This document shows positions 55,430 to 64,000 of a DNA stretch of 64,000 bases, piece after piece. Below the pieces are notes generated by a model. The model was not told the origin of the DNA. It saw nothing but the letters and a program-made list of their open reading frames with translations, and made no database searches. A program made the translations under genes and the position numbers. Every line of letters starts with the position of its first letter. Positions within the stretch are counted from its first letter, which is position 1. This DNA is from Xenorhabdus budapestensis (GTDB lineage: Bacteria > Pseudomonadota > Gammaproteobacteria > Enterobacterales > Enterobacteriaceae), in the NCBI RefSeq assembly GCF_002632465.1, contig NZ_NIBS01000007.1, positions 62,001 through 126,000 of the forward strand, written 5' to 3'.

Positions 55430-55505
55430 TGGCGGTTCAGGTGGGGGAGGCTTAGGCCTCGCCGGTTGATAGTTCCCGGTACTGCGAACCCTGTCTGAAT
55501 CGCCA
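55430..55505. ncRNA. Structured RNA, possibly of the C4 / P4 CI immunity type
   Basis: TGGCGGTTCAG (55430-55440) pairs with CTGAATCGCCA (55495-55505) in an 11-bp closing stem with one G-T pair. Inside are hairpin GAGGC-TTAG-GCCTC and hairpin GTTC...GAAC, giving a three-way junction of 76 nt. Phages P1 and P4 regulate lysogeny with short antisense RNAs of similar size beside regulators; here a Ner/Nlp-type gene starts 35 bp later. Which strand is transcribed is not known. The family name is a guess from shape and context. Confidence 0.45.
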
Positions 55506-55539
55506 CCATCAATATTAATTAATGGAAGGGGTAGCAGGA

Positions 55540-55806
55540 ATGAATAACAATGTTAAAAATGACTGGCATCAGGCCGATATTATTGCTGCATTACGCAAAC
55601 GAGGTACAACTTTAGCGGCTGTCTCTCGTGAGTCGGGACTCAGTTCATCTACACTGGCAAATACTCTCAGCAGACCGTGGCCGAAAGGCGAATGGATTAT
55701 CGCTAACTATCTCGAAATACACCCATCTGAAATCTGGCCGAGTCGCTATTTTGATTCGTATGGTCGACTAATTGAACGTAAGGTTCGCGATAAACCACAG
55801 GAATAA
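55540..55806 (+). CDS. Ner / Nlp (SfsB)-type DNA-binding regulator
   Basis: The 88-residue protein reads DWHQADIIAALRKRGTTLAA, then VSRESGLSSSTLANTLSRPW, then PKGEWIIANYLEIHPSEIWP. This is the helix-turn-helix of the Mu Ner / E. coli SfsB (Nlp) family, with ending SRYFDSYGRLIER. Members are phage-type repressors of early genes. GCAGGA lies five bases before the ATG at 55540; a longer frame from 55522 is possible. It is the last gene of the island and probably its regulator. Confidence 0.88.
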   Translation: MNNNVKNDWHQADIIAALRKRGTTLAAVSRESGLSSSTLANTLSRPWPKGEWIIANYLEIHPSEIWPSRYFDSYGRLIERKVRDKPQE

Positions 55807-55992
55807 CCCGTTTTAATTTGTGATCTAGTTCGTAAAAATGATAAATGTTTATATGAAGCCCTGAGCGTGAAATGGCAGCAAAATTTGACCATTTCCAAAT
55901 CTCATGGCTTTTTTGCTTTAACGTGATGATTAAACAGTTATAAACCTAATTTTCACGTAAAAACTACCAGACTTGATGTAGCAAAATAATGT

Positions 55993-56090
55993 GGGGGTAC
56001 AACTGGGGGTATGTGACTTTTTTAATAAAATTAATTTATTAAATATTAATGTGTTAATATGCCAGTATTGAGATCTCCTCCCTCCTTTCA
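55993..56090. other. Candidate right attachment region of the island
   Basis: GGGGGTAC (55993-56000) and GGGGGTA (56005-56011) match the arm motifs beside int. ATCTCCTCCCTCCTTTCA (56073-56090) resembles the tRNA-Ser end ATCTCTCCTCCTCCGCCA (44531-44548) with several changes. The copy is imperfect, so the site is only probable. The gap 55807-56162 holds nothing else recognisable. Confidence 0.35.
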
Positions 56091-56162
56091 TCCAAATCAT
56101 GCGCTCACAAATAATGATAAGAAATTATCCATTTTCATTGTTTTCTTTCCACTGGTATATAA

Positions 56163-56180
56163 TGTAATTATTTATTTACA
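56163..56180. promoter_or_regulatory. TyrR box upstream of tyrP
   Basis: TGTAAT-N6-TTTACA differs at one base from the strong TyrR box TGTAAA-N6-TTTACA. It lies 94 bp before the tyrP start, as expected for a TyrR-regulated aromatic transporter. Confidence 0.75.
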
Positions 56181-56273
56181 CTGTATGTACTATAAATTTG
56201 ACAGCCATAAATCAATCCTTTACCCTGCCTGTCTTATAACTATTTTTCCAACATATTCAGAGACGAGGATCGC

Positions 56274-57479
56274 GTGAAGAATCGCACTATTGGCAGTATT
56301 TTTATCGTCGCCGGGACAACGATTGGAGCCGGGATGCTGGCAATGCCATTGGCTGCGGCAGGTGTAGGTTTTGGAACAACACTAGCCATGTTAATCACTT
56401 TATGGACATTGATGAGTTACACTGCACTTCTGCTGGTAGAAGTTTATCAACATAATCAAGCCAATACAGGCTTGAGTACCATTGCCAAACGCTATCTGGG
56501 GATCGGCGGACAGGTATTAACGGGTTTCAGTATGTTATTTCTGATGTATGCCCTGACAACAGCCTATATCAGTGGCGCAGGTGAATTGCTGGCTGCCAGC
56601 CTTTCCGCTTGGATGGATAAAACAATTACTGTCTCTACCGGGATCATCGTGTTTACGATAGTTGCCGGAGGTGTAGTCTGTATCAGCACACAATCCGTTG
56701 ATTTAATTAATCGCCTACTGTTTACCGCCAAAATCATTTTTCTGATAGTCGTACTCGGTGTGATGATGCCTCATGTTGATAAAATCAACTTGATATCTAT
56801 GCCAATAGAAAAAGGGCTGGTACTGTCTGCTATTCCGGTGATTTTTACTTCGTTCGGGTTTCACGGAAGTGTGCCAAGTATTGTTTCCTATATGAAAGGA
56901 GATACAAATAAGCTACGGAAGATATTTATCATCGGTAGTGCTATCCCGTTGGGCGCTTACATCCTGTGGCAATTGGTTACTCTTGGAGCCATTTCTTCCA
57001 ATACCTTTGTCGGTATTCTTGCACAACAATCTGGTTTGAACGGTTTACTGCAAGCAGTCAGAGAAGTTGTTGCCTCACCAAAAGTAGAACTTGCTGTCCA
57101 CCTGTTTGCTGACCTTGCACTGGCAACATCATTCCTTGGGGTCTCACTCGGTCTGTTTGATTATCTTGCTGACTTGCTAAAACGCCGTAACCACGCCAGA
57201 GGACGTTTGCAAACTGGTTTGATGACTTTTATTCCCCCCATGCTTTGCGCCCTGTTCTACCCTAACTTTGTTATGGCGCTGACATTCGCTGCTGTTGCTC
57301 TGTCTATTCTGGCACTGTTGCTTCCTTGCCTGCTGGTTTGGCGCAGCCGTGAAGAAAATCAGGGTGGATATCGTGTTAAAGGCGGCAAATCAGCATTGAT
57401 ATTGGTTTTCCTTTGTGGCCTTGCTGTAATTGCCATTCAGATTGGGATTGTCACAGGTATGCTGCCAGAAGTGGGGTAA
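56274..57479 (+). CDS. tyrP: Tyrosine-specific transport protein TyrP
   Basis: The 401-residue inner-membrane amino-acid permease (HAAAP family) has 11 hydrophobic segments. It begins [20 protein letters not shown] and contains [19 protein letters not shown] near 196 and [20 protein letters not shown] near 272; it ends GMLPEVG, as E. coli TyrP. It imports tyrosine by proton symport. The start is GTG at 56274 with GAGGA eight bases upstream. A TyrR box precedes it. Tyrosine supply may feed secondary metabolites in Photorhabdus; that is inference. Confidence 0.95.
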   Translation: MKNRTIGSIFIVAGTTIGAGMLAMPLAAAGVGFGTTLAMLITLWTLMSYTALLLVEVYQHNQANTGLSTIAKRYLGIGGQVLTGFSMLFLMYALTTAYISGAGELLAASLSAWMDKTITVSTGIIVFTIVAGGVVCISTQSVDLINRLLFTAKIIFLIVVLGVMMPHVDKINLISMPIEKGLVLSAIPVIFTSFGFHGSVPSIVSYMKGDTNKLRKIFIIGSAIPLGAYILWQLVTLGAISSNTFVGILAQQSGLNGLLQAVREVVASPKVELAVHLFADLALATSFLGVSLGLFDYLADLLKRRNHARGRLQTGLMTFIPPMLCALFYPNFVMALTFAAVALSILALLLPCLLVWRSREENQGGYRVKGGKSALILVFLCGLAVIAIQIGIVTGMLPEVG

Positions 57480-57485
57480 ATCATT

Positions 57486-57509
57486 ATCCGCATCTTTAAT
57501 GATGCGGAT
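57486..57509. terminator. Hairpin between convergent tyrP and yfaZ
   Basis: A perfect 9-bp stem (ATCCGCATC against GATGCGGAT, TTTAAT loop) lies six bases after the tyrP stop and 24 bp from the yfaZ stop. No T tract is present. Confidence 0.55.
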
Positions 57510-57533
57510 CGGATAACCCTAATTTAGAATATG

Positions 57534-58076
57534 TTAGAAACTCGCACCCACTCCGATGTAAAAACCGTCTGACACTTTATTGTTGCGGTTTCCATTTTTT
57601 CCTTTCAAATCAATAACCCGATAACCAGCATTAATGGTTATTGGTTTAAATAGAGTGTAACGAGCTCCGCCTGCTGCCTCAGTATAAGAATCAATGCCAG
57701 AAGTTAAACCCGATGGAGCACCATAAGCCTCACCGTATAGTGACAAAGAAGGCATTACTTCCCAACTGAGACCAACACCACCAGCCAATGCAGCACCATC
57801 TTTCCCCACTTTTGGTGACAAGTAGAGAGCCTTACCACCAACACTTGCTGTTATCGGACCAATCGGCAAAGCAAAAGCAGCCCCCAAGCTCCCTAACTGA
57901 CCATTATGATCACTGCGAGTCCAATTTCCATTGAGGGACAAACCCGCATTTTTATCACCAATCCCCGCAGATGTGCTGGTATAGTGTTTTCCTGCTTCTA
58001 CATTCACAGAAATTGCGTTTGCAGTACCCGCCACAAAGAGCAAACTGGCCGCACTGACAGCAATAAAACCTTTCAT
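57534..58076 (-). CDS. yfaZ: YfaZ-type outer-membrane protein
   Basis: The 180-residue protein begins with a signal peptide (MKGFIAVSAASLLFVAGTAN, cleavage after ANA). The mature part is beta-rich and ends with a C-terminal Phe (YIGVGASF), the mark of outer-membrane barrels. The stretch AGLSLNGNWTRSDHNGQLGS is typical of YfaZ. Its function is unknown. In E. coli it also neighbours the men cluster. The start at 58076 was chosen for the signal peptide; an in-frame ATG six codons upstream would spoil it little. Confidence 0.85.
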   Translation of the reverse strand: MKGFIAVSAASLLFVAGTANAISVNVEAGKHYTSTSAGIGDKNAGLSLNGNWTRSDHNGQLGSLGAAFALPIGPITASVGGKALYLSPKVGKDGAALAGGVGLSWEVMPSLSLYGEAYGAPSGLTSGIDSYTEAAGGARYTLFKPITINAGYRVIDLKGKNGNRNNKVSDGFYIGVGASF

Positions 58077-58184
58077 ATATCTCTCTCTTCTCAATCAGTA
58101 ATTATGTAGTTGCTAATATTCGTGAGCCATTTTACTGGAATCCAATAAACACTATAGATTATGAATGTAATAAACTATTTAGAT

Positions 58185-59606
58185 TCACCAAGATATGTAA
58201 GCACTATATTGTTTTAGCACCCATTCTTTGACCTGTTGACGCGAAGTTTTTATCCCGCCATTTTTCAAATGTTCCGGTAACAAATAACAAGCTACAGGTC
58301 GTTGGAATGTAGCAAGTTTATCGGAAAGCCAATTAACAAGTGTTTTTGTAAGTTGAGGATCGTTTGTTTCGATCACTACAACAGGCCGATGCCCAAATTC
58401 AGTATCAGGCACTGGAACAACAAAACTTTGTTGGATTTGGGGATGCAGATTAATAATACGCTCAATATTTTCCGGCTGAATACCTTCACCAGCGCTGAAA
58501 AATTGATTATCAAGGCGTCCCAAAATACACAATTCGCCCTGTTTAAAAACGCCCCGGTCACGGGTCGGAAACCAACCTTCCTCTTTGGCTAATGGTTTTA
58601 ATTTCCCATCAAACCAATAACCCATAGCAATACTATCTGCCCGGATCTGTATTTCCTCATCCAACAAACGGATCTCTTTTCCCGGTAGCGGCGTTCCTAC
58701 TCCCGATAAGCCATCTGCGCGTTTTGCACAGACGGTTGATGCCATTTCAGTCAAACCATAACCGCACCAACAGCTTATCCCGAGCTGCTCAGCTTGTTGA
58801 ATAAGCTCCAACGGTATCATTGCCCCGCCTAATAACACATCTTTCAAAGTCAGATCGTGTTCACGAGGTTGGGAGAGCCAGCGCCACAGTTGAGTCGGTA
58901 CTAATGAAGCATGCGTGCAACCCGATAGGGCTTTATCCAGAGAATACATATCTTGCAACACCAGTTCTGCACCTTTCAATAGCCAGCGCCAAAGTATTCC
59001 CTGACCAGAGACATGAAATAGTGGCAACGACAGTAACCAACGATCATCTGGCTGGAAATCTATGCGTGAAAGGATGCCCTGTGCGCTGGTAAGGTGAGCA
59101 CCAATAGAATGCACCACTGCTTTGGGCAACCCGGAAGATCCTGAAGTCAGGATCATGCTTGCCGGGCGATTGATATCCCATGAAACACATTTACCTGACA
59201 TGCTTTCACCTGACATAACTGTAAACTCAGCTTGCCAGTCGAGTTCAGTTGCCTGAATGATCGATAGAGGTAAATCGGTAAAATCAGCCACAAATGCCAG
59301 ATTCAGGTGAGGAAGTAATTCTATCAACAACGATTCCGGAAGCTGAGGATTGAGCGGTAACGCTCTTGCACCACATTGCAGAGCAGCAAGATAACACAAC
59401 AAGAGATCTGCACTGTTCTTGCCTCTTAGGATCACACCATCACCTTGTGATACCCCCTGTAGCCGGAAGTAATCTGCGATAATGTTAATTTTTGTTGCCA
59501 ATTCCTGCCAGGTTACTGCTTTGTCATACAGCCAAATTGCCTGTTTTTCTGGATAACAAACCGCCCAATGATGCCATGGCCATTGATTAAACGCCACTAA
59601 TGACAT
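58185..59606 (-). CDS. menE: o-Succinylbenzoate-CoA ligase MenE
   Basis: The 473-residue ANL-superfamily enzyme activates o-succinylbenzoate with ATP and CoA in menaquinone synthesis. The P-loop-like core motif is [18 protein letters not shown] near 152, with [11 protein letters not shown] near 282 and the hinge [19 protein letters not shown] near 367 (family has GRxDxxxxxGGxxIxP; here SAGEG). The catalytic Lys lies in [13 protein letters not shown] near the end. Its start overlaps menC by 10 bases, giving translational coupling. It is the last gene of the men operon. Confidence 0.94.
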   Translation of the reverse strand: MSLVAFNQWPWHHWAVCYPEKQAIWLYDKAVTWQELATKINIIADYFRLQGVSQGDGVILRGKNSADLLLCYLAALQCGARALPLNPQLPESLLIELLPHLNLAFVADFTDLPLSIIQATELDWQAEFTVMSGESMSGKCVSWDINRPASMILTSGSSGLPKAVVHSIGAHLTSAQGILSRIDFQPDDRWLLSLPLFHVSGQGILWRWLLKGAELVLQDMYSLDKALSGCTHASLVPTQLWRWLSQPREHDLTLKDVLLGGAMIPLELIQQAEQLGISCWCGYGLTEMASTVCAKRADGLSGVGTPLPGKEIRLLDEEIQIRADSIAMGYWFDGKLKPLAKEEGWFPTRDRGVFKQGELCILGRLDNQFFSAGEGIQPENIERIINLHPQIQQSFVVPVPDTEFGHRPVVVIETNDPQLTKTLVNWLSDKLATFQRPVACYLLPEHLKNGGIKTSRQQVKEWVLKQYSAYISW

Positions 59607-60592
59607 TCATAACTCCACATCACTTCCAGTTCTTCTAATTCCATACAAGGAATATCACTGTCTGGCCAGCAACGGACAAGTTGCGATTGAATCAGATCAA
59701 GCGTATCCAGCCCCGGTAGTGTCTCTGGTGTTAGCCAATATGCTAAACGAGCCAGTTGTGTCAGACCAAAACTGGTTTCAACACTTGAACTTATCACTGC
59801 TTCCAATCCGGCTTGATGAGCCTCGGTGACCAATTGACGACAACGAGCAATACTACCTACCAACGTTGGTTTGATGATGATAGCTGTAACACCTTCCTGA
59901 GCTTCTACCATGAAACCTGCTTCACGAACACTTTCATCCCATGCAATGGCAATACCTGTCTCACGGGCAAACGCCAGTGAGTCTTCACGGGTTTTACAAG
60001 GTTCTTCCAGGAAAGCAATGCGCTGCCGATAATCAGGATTGACATACTTCGCAAATCTATCTGCTTTCGATCGCGCCCAACTGCGGTTGGCATCCAACCT
60101 CAGTTGTAGATCGGGTACTGCTTCCAATAAGAGATTAACTAGCATGCCATCCCGTACCGCTTCATAAAGCCCCACTTTCACCTTAGCAATTTTCCGCCCC
60201 GCTATTTTTCCCAGGCGCAAGATCACATCATCAGGATCTCCCGTACATAATGGTGCTTTGTGATAATTGGCCTCTGTGGGAAGTTCGCCCTGTAATTCAG
60301 CAAGGGCACAACTGATACCAAATGCAACAGAAGGTAATTCACTCTGCTCTGGTTCTTTATTTTGCCCTGTTTGGTTTTGGCACCAGTGTGTTAACCATTC
60401 CAGCGCAGCATGTCGGGCTTGTTCAAGCGTTTCGTGACTGAATTCCGGCAATGGGGCAATTTCTCCCCAACCATGGTTACCTCTTTCCTGCACATGCACT
60501 AAAAAACCATCACGGGTTTTCAGACGTTGGTAACGTAAAATAACACCTGCCTCCATAGGCAAGCTGTATTGATATAAGGTTGCTTTACGCAT
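59597..60592 (-). CDS. menC: o-Succinylbenzoate synthase MenC
   Basis: The 331-residue enolase-superfamily enzyme dehydrates SHCHC to o-succinylbenzoate. Catalytic Lys are in [10 protein letters not shown] and IIIKPTLVG. Metal ligands are Asp in LRLDANRSW, Glu in AFLEEPC and Asp in AIAWDESV. It begins [20 protein letters not shown]. Its ATG overlaps the menB stop by one base (TAATG). E. coli MenC has 320 residues; a Gln/Glu-rich insertion near 75-85 accounts for the difference. Confidence 0.95.
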   Translation of the reverse strand: MRKATLYQYSLPMEAGVILRYQRLKTRDGFLVHVQERGNHGWGEIAPLPEFSHETLEQARHAALEWLTHWCQNQTGQNKEPEQSELPSVAFGISCALAELQGELPTEANYHKAPLCTGDPDDVILRLGKIAGRKIAKVKVGLYEAVRDGMLVNLLLEAVPDLQLRLDANRSWARSKADRFAKYVNPDYRQRIAFLEEPCKTREDSLAFARETGIAIAWDESVREAGFMVEAQEGVTAIIIKPTLVGSIARCRQLVTEAHQAGLEAVISSSVETSFGLTQLARLAYWLTPETLPGLDTLDLIQSQLVRCWPDSDIPCMELEELEVMWSYECH

Positions 60593-61449
60593 TATGGATT
60601 ACGTTTAAATTTACTGAAATCAGGGTGACGTTTTTCATTGAACGCATTACGTCCTTCCTGCCCTTCTTCAGTCATATAGAACAACATGGTGGCATTTCCC
60701 GCTAACTCCTGCAAACCAGCCTGGCCATCACAATCCGCATTCAATGCAGCTTTCAGACAACGCAACGCCGTTGGGCTGTTTTCCAACATTTCACGGCACC
60801 AGCGGATTGTTTCTTTTTCCAGCTCAGCATGAGGAACAACAGTATTGACCAGCCCCATATCAAGCGCTTCCTGCGCACTGTATTGGCGGCACAGGAACCA
60901 GATTTCACGGGCTTTTTTCTGCCCCACAATCCGCGCCATATAAGATGCTCCCCAGCCACCATCAAATGAACCCACTTTGGGGCCTGTCTGACCAAAAATT
61001 GCATTGTCTGCTGCAATGGTCAGATCACACATCAGATGTAATACATGTCCTCCACCGATAGAATATCCGGCAACCATAGCAACGACTGGTTTTGGGCAGG
61101 TACGGATTTGGCGTTGAAAATCCAATACGTTCAAATGATGTGTTCCGCCTTCATCTCTATAACCACCATAATCGCCACGGATCTTCTGATCTCCTCCCGC
61201 ACAGAATGCTTTTTCTCCCATCCCTGTCAGAATAATTGTACCAATACTATCGTCATAACGGGCATCAGCCAGTGTCTGAATCATCTCTTTAACGGTCAGA
61301 GGACGGAAAGCATTACGCACTTGCGGACGATTAATGGTGATTTTGGCAATACCATCTGGAGATTTATGATAAAGAATATCCTCAAACCCGCTGGAACAAT
61401 CTTGCCATTCAACCGGGGCATATAATTTTTCTTCGCTTGGATAGAGCAT
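60592..61449 (-). CDS. menB: 1,4-Dihydroxy-2-naphthoyl-CoA synthase MenB
   Basis: The 285-residue crotonase-family enzyme closes the second ring of menaquinone. It begins [20 protein letters not shown]. Oxyanion-hole motifs are [14 protein letters not shown] near 86 and [14 protein letters not shown] near 131; [15 protein letters not shown] near 155 is the bicarbonate-dependent MenB signature. It ends [12 protein letters not shown], as E. coli MenB, with identical length 285. The gap to menH is 12 bases. Confidence 0.96.
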   Translation of the reverse strand: MLYPSEEKLYAPVEWQDCSSGFEDILYHKSPDGIAKITINRPQVRNAFRPLTVKEMIQTLADARYDDSIGTIILTGMGEKAFCAGGDQKIRGDYGGYRDEGGTHHLNVLDFQRQIRTCPKPVVAMVAGYSIGGGHVLHLMCDLTIAADNAIFGQTGPKVGSFDGGWGASYMARIVGQKKAREIWFLCRQYSAQEALDMGLVNTVVPHAELEKETIRWCREMLENSPTALRCLKAALNADCDGQAGLQELAGNATMLFYMTEEGQEGRNAFNEKRHPDFSKFKRNP

Positions 61450-61461
61450 TATTGAACTTCC

Positions 61462-62268
61462 TTAACCGAAAAGTGATAAAAAATGGTTCACTGCGGCAGA
61501 AAAACCCGCAGGATTGCTACTGTGAGCATTATGTCCAGCCTGGGGAATTATTTTTGATGGCAGTGCATATTGCTTCACTATTTCTTTAAATTTCTGATCG
61601 TGTTCACCACATAAATAAACAAAAGGCACTGCCAGTTTTTGTAAGGCAGGCACTAACCATGGCTGGTGCCCAAGTGAGGTATTTTCTAACATGCCGGCAA
61701 TGCTGCTGCCTCTGTTTTGTCTGCGGAGATGAATAAAACGGAGGCGCTGTTCCGGTGACAAATCTGCAAATACAGGTTGTTGATACCAGTCAGCCAAAAC
61801 TTCTAACATGGGTTCTTCACGAAAACGTTGTACCCATCGCCTGTCATGCAACAATCTGGCATCGCGCTCCTGCTGAGAAAACAGCCCCGGATTTCCCCCT
61901 TCCACCAGTATCCCTCTTAATCTTTGCTGGTTATTGTGGTTTTGAGTTGCATGGTACATAGCAATCCGTCCGCCAAGTGAGTAGCCGATTAACCAATAAT
62001 CATGGATCTGATGTACGAGTAAGGTTTCGTTCAGCAATTTACTCATCTCAGCAAAACCACCTGTAATCGTAATATCGGCAGAATTGCCATGACCGGGAAA
62101 GTCAATCACCAAAGAGGTATATTGGTTACAAGCGTTCACAATCGGCAGCCAGTCGTTGCCACTCCCTAGCAGTCCATGCAACCAAACCAGCCATGTGCTC
62201 TTTCTATCTACATTAACTGCCTCTACATTAACTGCTTCTGCATTGAATATCTGACAGGCCAATTTCAT
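61462..62268 (-). CDS. menH: SHCHC synthase MenH
   Basis: The 268-residue alpha/beta hydrolase eliminates pyruvate from SEPHCHC. The nucleophile Ser97 is in [14 protein letters not shown], the oxyanion stretch is [12 protein letters not shown] and the catalytic His lies in [13 protein letters not shown]. Family members are near 252 residues. The excess is an N-terminal tandem [10 protein letters not shown] coded by a 15-bp duplication (62207-62236). The ATG overlaps the menD stop as ATGA, which confirms the start and places the repeat inside the protein. Confidence 0.94.
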   Translation of the reverse strand: MKLACQIFNAEAVNVEAVNVDRKSTWLVWLHGLLGSGNDWLPIVNACNQYTSLVIDFPGHGNSADITITGGFAEMSKLLNETLLVHQIHDYWLIGYSLGGRIAMYHATQNHNNQQRLRGILVEGGNPGLFSQQERDARLLHDRRWVQRFREEPMLEVLADWYQQPVFADLSPEQRLRFIHLRRQNRGSSIAGMLENTSLGHQPWLVPALQKLAVPFVYLCGEHDQKFKEIVKQYALPSKIIPQAGHNAHSSNPAGFSAAVNHFLSLFG

Positions 62269-63989
62269 AGTTCAGTCACCTGTTTCAGCAACTCTTGCAG
62301 ACATACTGCACCTTCGCTATCTGTCACGATTAGTTCAATGATTGTCGCTGTTTTTTGCTGCCATGCCTGCTCAACAGACTGTTTTAATTCAGACCAGTTT
62401 TGTGGCGCGCTATAATTCAAGTCAAACATGGTAGCAGCATGGTTAAAATGGATATTTTGCGGCATACAGTAAAAACGCTGGCGTGTTTCCGGCGGTGTGG
62501 GCAGTAATGAAAAAATTTGTCCGCCATTATTATTTACGATAAGCAGCACCATGGGTGAAGTGCTCTCCCGTAGTAAAGCTAAGCTATTCAAATCATAAAG
62601 TGCAGAAATATCGCCGATAATCGCTAAAGTCGGTTTACCGGTTGCCCGTTGCACCCCGACAGAAGTTGCTATTAACCCATCAATACCACTTGCACCACGA
62701 TTGCTGTAAACCGGATAACCCTCAGGGAGTTGTCCTAACGCATCAATCAAACGGACAAGCAAACTATTGCCGACAAATAACTGCCCTTGCTGCGGTAATA
62801 CTTGATGTAGCTGATGAGCAACCGCAGCCTCACTGAATTTTCCATCCAGTTGTGCGCTAACACAGCCGAATGCTTTTTCAGACCAAATCCACAGTTCATT
62901 CGCCCAAGAAACATTCGTCCCAAAAACCTTCGTCTCAGAAACATTAGGCATCTCTGTTTGAGCAGGGTGATCCCGTAACCAATCAGCCACATGACAGGTA
63001 AACTTGCGTCCCTGATGATTAGCAGGATCAAGCCTTCCCATAATAGGATCAATAATCCAATACTCTTCTGGCTGACATTTAGCCTGCCACTGCAATAATC
63101 TTTTTCCGGTCAGACTGGAGCCAAACTGAATAACCAACTGCCCTTTTGCCAGGATTTTCTGCGCACGGGGATGGTTCAGCCATAAATCAGCGCAAGGCAA
63201 AGGCTGACCTGTTTGAGACAACACATCTCCAATCAATGGCCAGCCTATTTCTTTCGCCCACTGTAAAACAAGTTTCCCTTCTTCGGCTCCCATTCTTCCT
63301 GCCAGTATGACACCGCGTTTTTTCCGCCAGCAATCCCAATCCGCTACTTTGGCAATAACATGTGTTACCGATTGTTTAAGCCACGGCTGGTGGCCTTGCC
63401 ACCAATTCCCCAGCGTTTGCTGCCATGTCTGATATTTTTCATCGTCACCATATAAAGGCTCAGCAAAAGGACAATTAATATGTAACCCTCCTTGCTTCAG
63501 ATTTGACATCGCATTATCAATGACAGAAACCAGCCAACTGGCTGAAATATCGGTGGTCGGTCGTGGTAGAGCAAGTGTTTGAGCCGGATGTGAGGCAAAA
63601 ATATCACTCTGGCGAATAGCCTGATTCGCACCACAACCAATTAATTCCGGTGGCCTGTCCGCAGTGAGAAAAACCAACCGCTCGCCGGTTAGCCCGGCCT
63701 CAATCAGGGAAGGATACAGGTTAGCCACTGCGGTTCCTGACGTCACAATAACAGCAACGGGTTCCTGACTCGCTTTGGCCAATCCCAGCGCCAGATGGCC
63801 CAGCCCTCTTTCATCAAAGTGGGTATGACATATCAGTTTACCGTTCTCTGCGGCAGCTTTCTTTACAACGGAAAGTGTCAACGGTGTGGAACGAGAACCG
63901 GGAGCGATACAGACATGACGCAAACCATGACGAGTCAGTGCTTCCAGTAAAAGTTCCGCCCAACGACGGTTCAGTGCGCTGTTTGACAT
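62265..63989 (-). CDS. menD: SEPHCHC synthase MenD
   Basis: The 574-residue thiamine-diphosphate enzyme adds succinic semialdehyde from 2-oxoglutarate to isochorismate. It begins [35 protein letters not shown] near 25 and [19 protein letters not shown] near 57 (with the activating Glu) form the N-terminal domain. [20 protein letters not shown] near 412 and [19 protein letters not shown] near 436 form the cofactor-binding domain. E. coli MenD has 556 residues. It is the first complete men gene in the window; menF should lie just beyond the right edge. Confidence 0.95.
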   Translation of the reverse strand: MSNSALNRRWAELLLEALTRHGLRHVCIAPGSRSTPLTLSVVKKAAAENGKLICHTHFDERGLGHLALGLAKASQEPVAVIVTSGTAVANLYPSLIEAGLTGERLVFLTADRPPELIGCGANQAIRQSDIFASHPAQTLALPRPTTDISASWLVSVIDNAMSNLKQGGLHINCPFAEPLYGDDEKYQTWQQTLGNWWQGHQPWLKQSVTHVIAKVADWDCWRKKRGVILAGRMGAEEGKLVLQWAKEIGWPLIGDVLSQTGQPLPCADLWLNHPRAQKILAKGQLVIQFGSSLTGKRLLQWQAKCQPEEYWIIDPIMGRLDPANHQGRKFTCHVADWLRDHPAQTEMPNVSETKVFGTNVSWANELWIWSEKAFGCVSAQLDGKFSEAAVAHQLHQVLPQQGQLFVGNSLLVRLIDALGQLPEGYPVYSNRGASGIDGLIATSVGVQRATGKPTLAIIGDISALYDLNSLALLRESTSPMVLLIVNNNGGQIFSLLPTPPETRQRFYCMPQNIHFNHAATMFDLNYSAPQNWSELKQSVEQAWQQKTATIIELIVTDSEGAVCLQELLKQVTEL

Positions 63990-64000
63990 AGAGTGTTCGA

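Larger units (their letters stand above)
44549..56090. mobile_element. P4-type satellite / integrative island in tRNA-Ser
   Basis: The segment begins at the 3' end of tRNA-Ser(TGA). It carries a P4-type integrase, an alpha-type primase-helicase, origin iterons, a lipase-SMC defence-like operon, decayed satellite genes and a Ner/Nlp-type regulator, and ends near a degenerate copy of the tRNA end before core gene tyrP. GGGGGTA-type arm motifs occur at both ends. P4 structural control genes (sid, delta, psu) are not seen, so mobilisation by a helper is unlikely. The right boundary is uncertain by about 100 bp. Confidence 0.75.

Overview
The window looks like chromosomal DNA of an AT-rich entomopathogenic enterobacterium of the Morganellaceae. 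Photorhabdus is the best guess and Xenorhabdus the second. The guess rests on the close enterobacterial identity of the core proteins (FliC, PutA, Rcs, GyrA, NrdAB, Men), the flagellin block lying next to fliAZ and putAP, the low GC content, abundant decayed insertion sequences and prophage pieces, and a chitin-active secreted enzyme. The genus is an inference; no 16S rRNA gene is present.

Core blocks, left to right. (1) A cyclase-family gene cut by the left edge. (2) Flagellar filament block 1063-6269: fliT, fliS and fliD on the minus strand, fliC divergent on the plus strand, then fliA and fliZ. fliC and fliD each have a sigma-28 promoter with TAAA-N15-CCGATAA spacing. (3) Proline use 6376-12380: putA and putP divergent around a GTTGCA-type PutA operator. 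(4) Two tRNA genes (17258-17427). (5) Rcs phosphorelay 17640-24035: rcsD and rcsB facing rcsC. (6) gyrA, ubiG, then nrdA-nrdB-yfaE with a DnaA box and two NrdR-like boxes. (7) yccS (dead), helD, yccU, hspQ, acyP, tusE; yccF, mgsA and rlmI of the E. coli order are not seen here. (8) tyrP with a TyrR box, yfaZ, and the menaquinone operon menD-menH-menB-menC-menE, read right to left with tight or overlapping junctions.

Accessory blocks. 12400-17250 is a heavily decayed prophage remnant ending against tRNA-Thr. It holds an integrase with two in-frame TAG codons and a lost catalytic Arg, an IS630-type fragment, pieces of baseplate J and a DUF2612 protein, a tail-fibre gene with three in-frame stops, and an IS1-family element whose inverted repeat supplies the fibre gene's stop. 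32400-38333 is an AT-rich stretch of cell-wall and chitin-active genes: an AmiD-like amidase, a secreted orphan, a GH24 lysozyme, an AA10 LPMO, an unassigned GT-B glycosyltransferase and a possible 48-residue Cys-ending peptide.

44461-56090 is a P4-type integrative satellite island in tRNA-Ser(TGA). It carries a P4-type integrase, an alpha-type primase-helicase, GGTGAACAG iterons, decayed antirestriction (ArdC) and immunity-like genes, a structured RNA next to a Ner/Nlp-type regulator, and a translationally coupled operon of lipase-like hydrolase, small middle component and SMC-like ATPase. The operon fits the Lamassu / ABC-three-component antiphage class with a lipase-type effector. Its middle gene is split exactly at an A7 slippery heptamer before a stop codon. 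This is either a programmed -1 frameshift or a homopolymer on/off switch, and it is the most interesting signal in the window.
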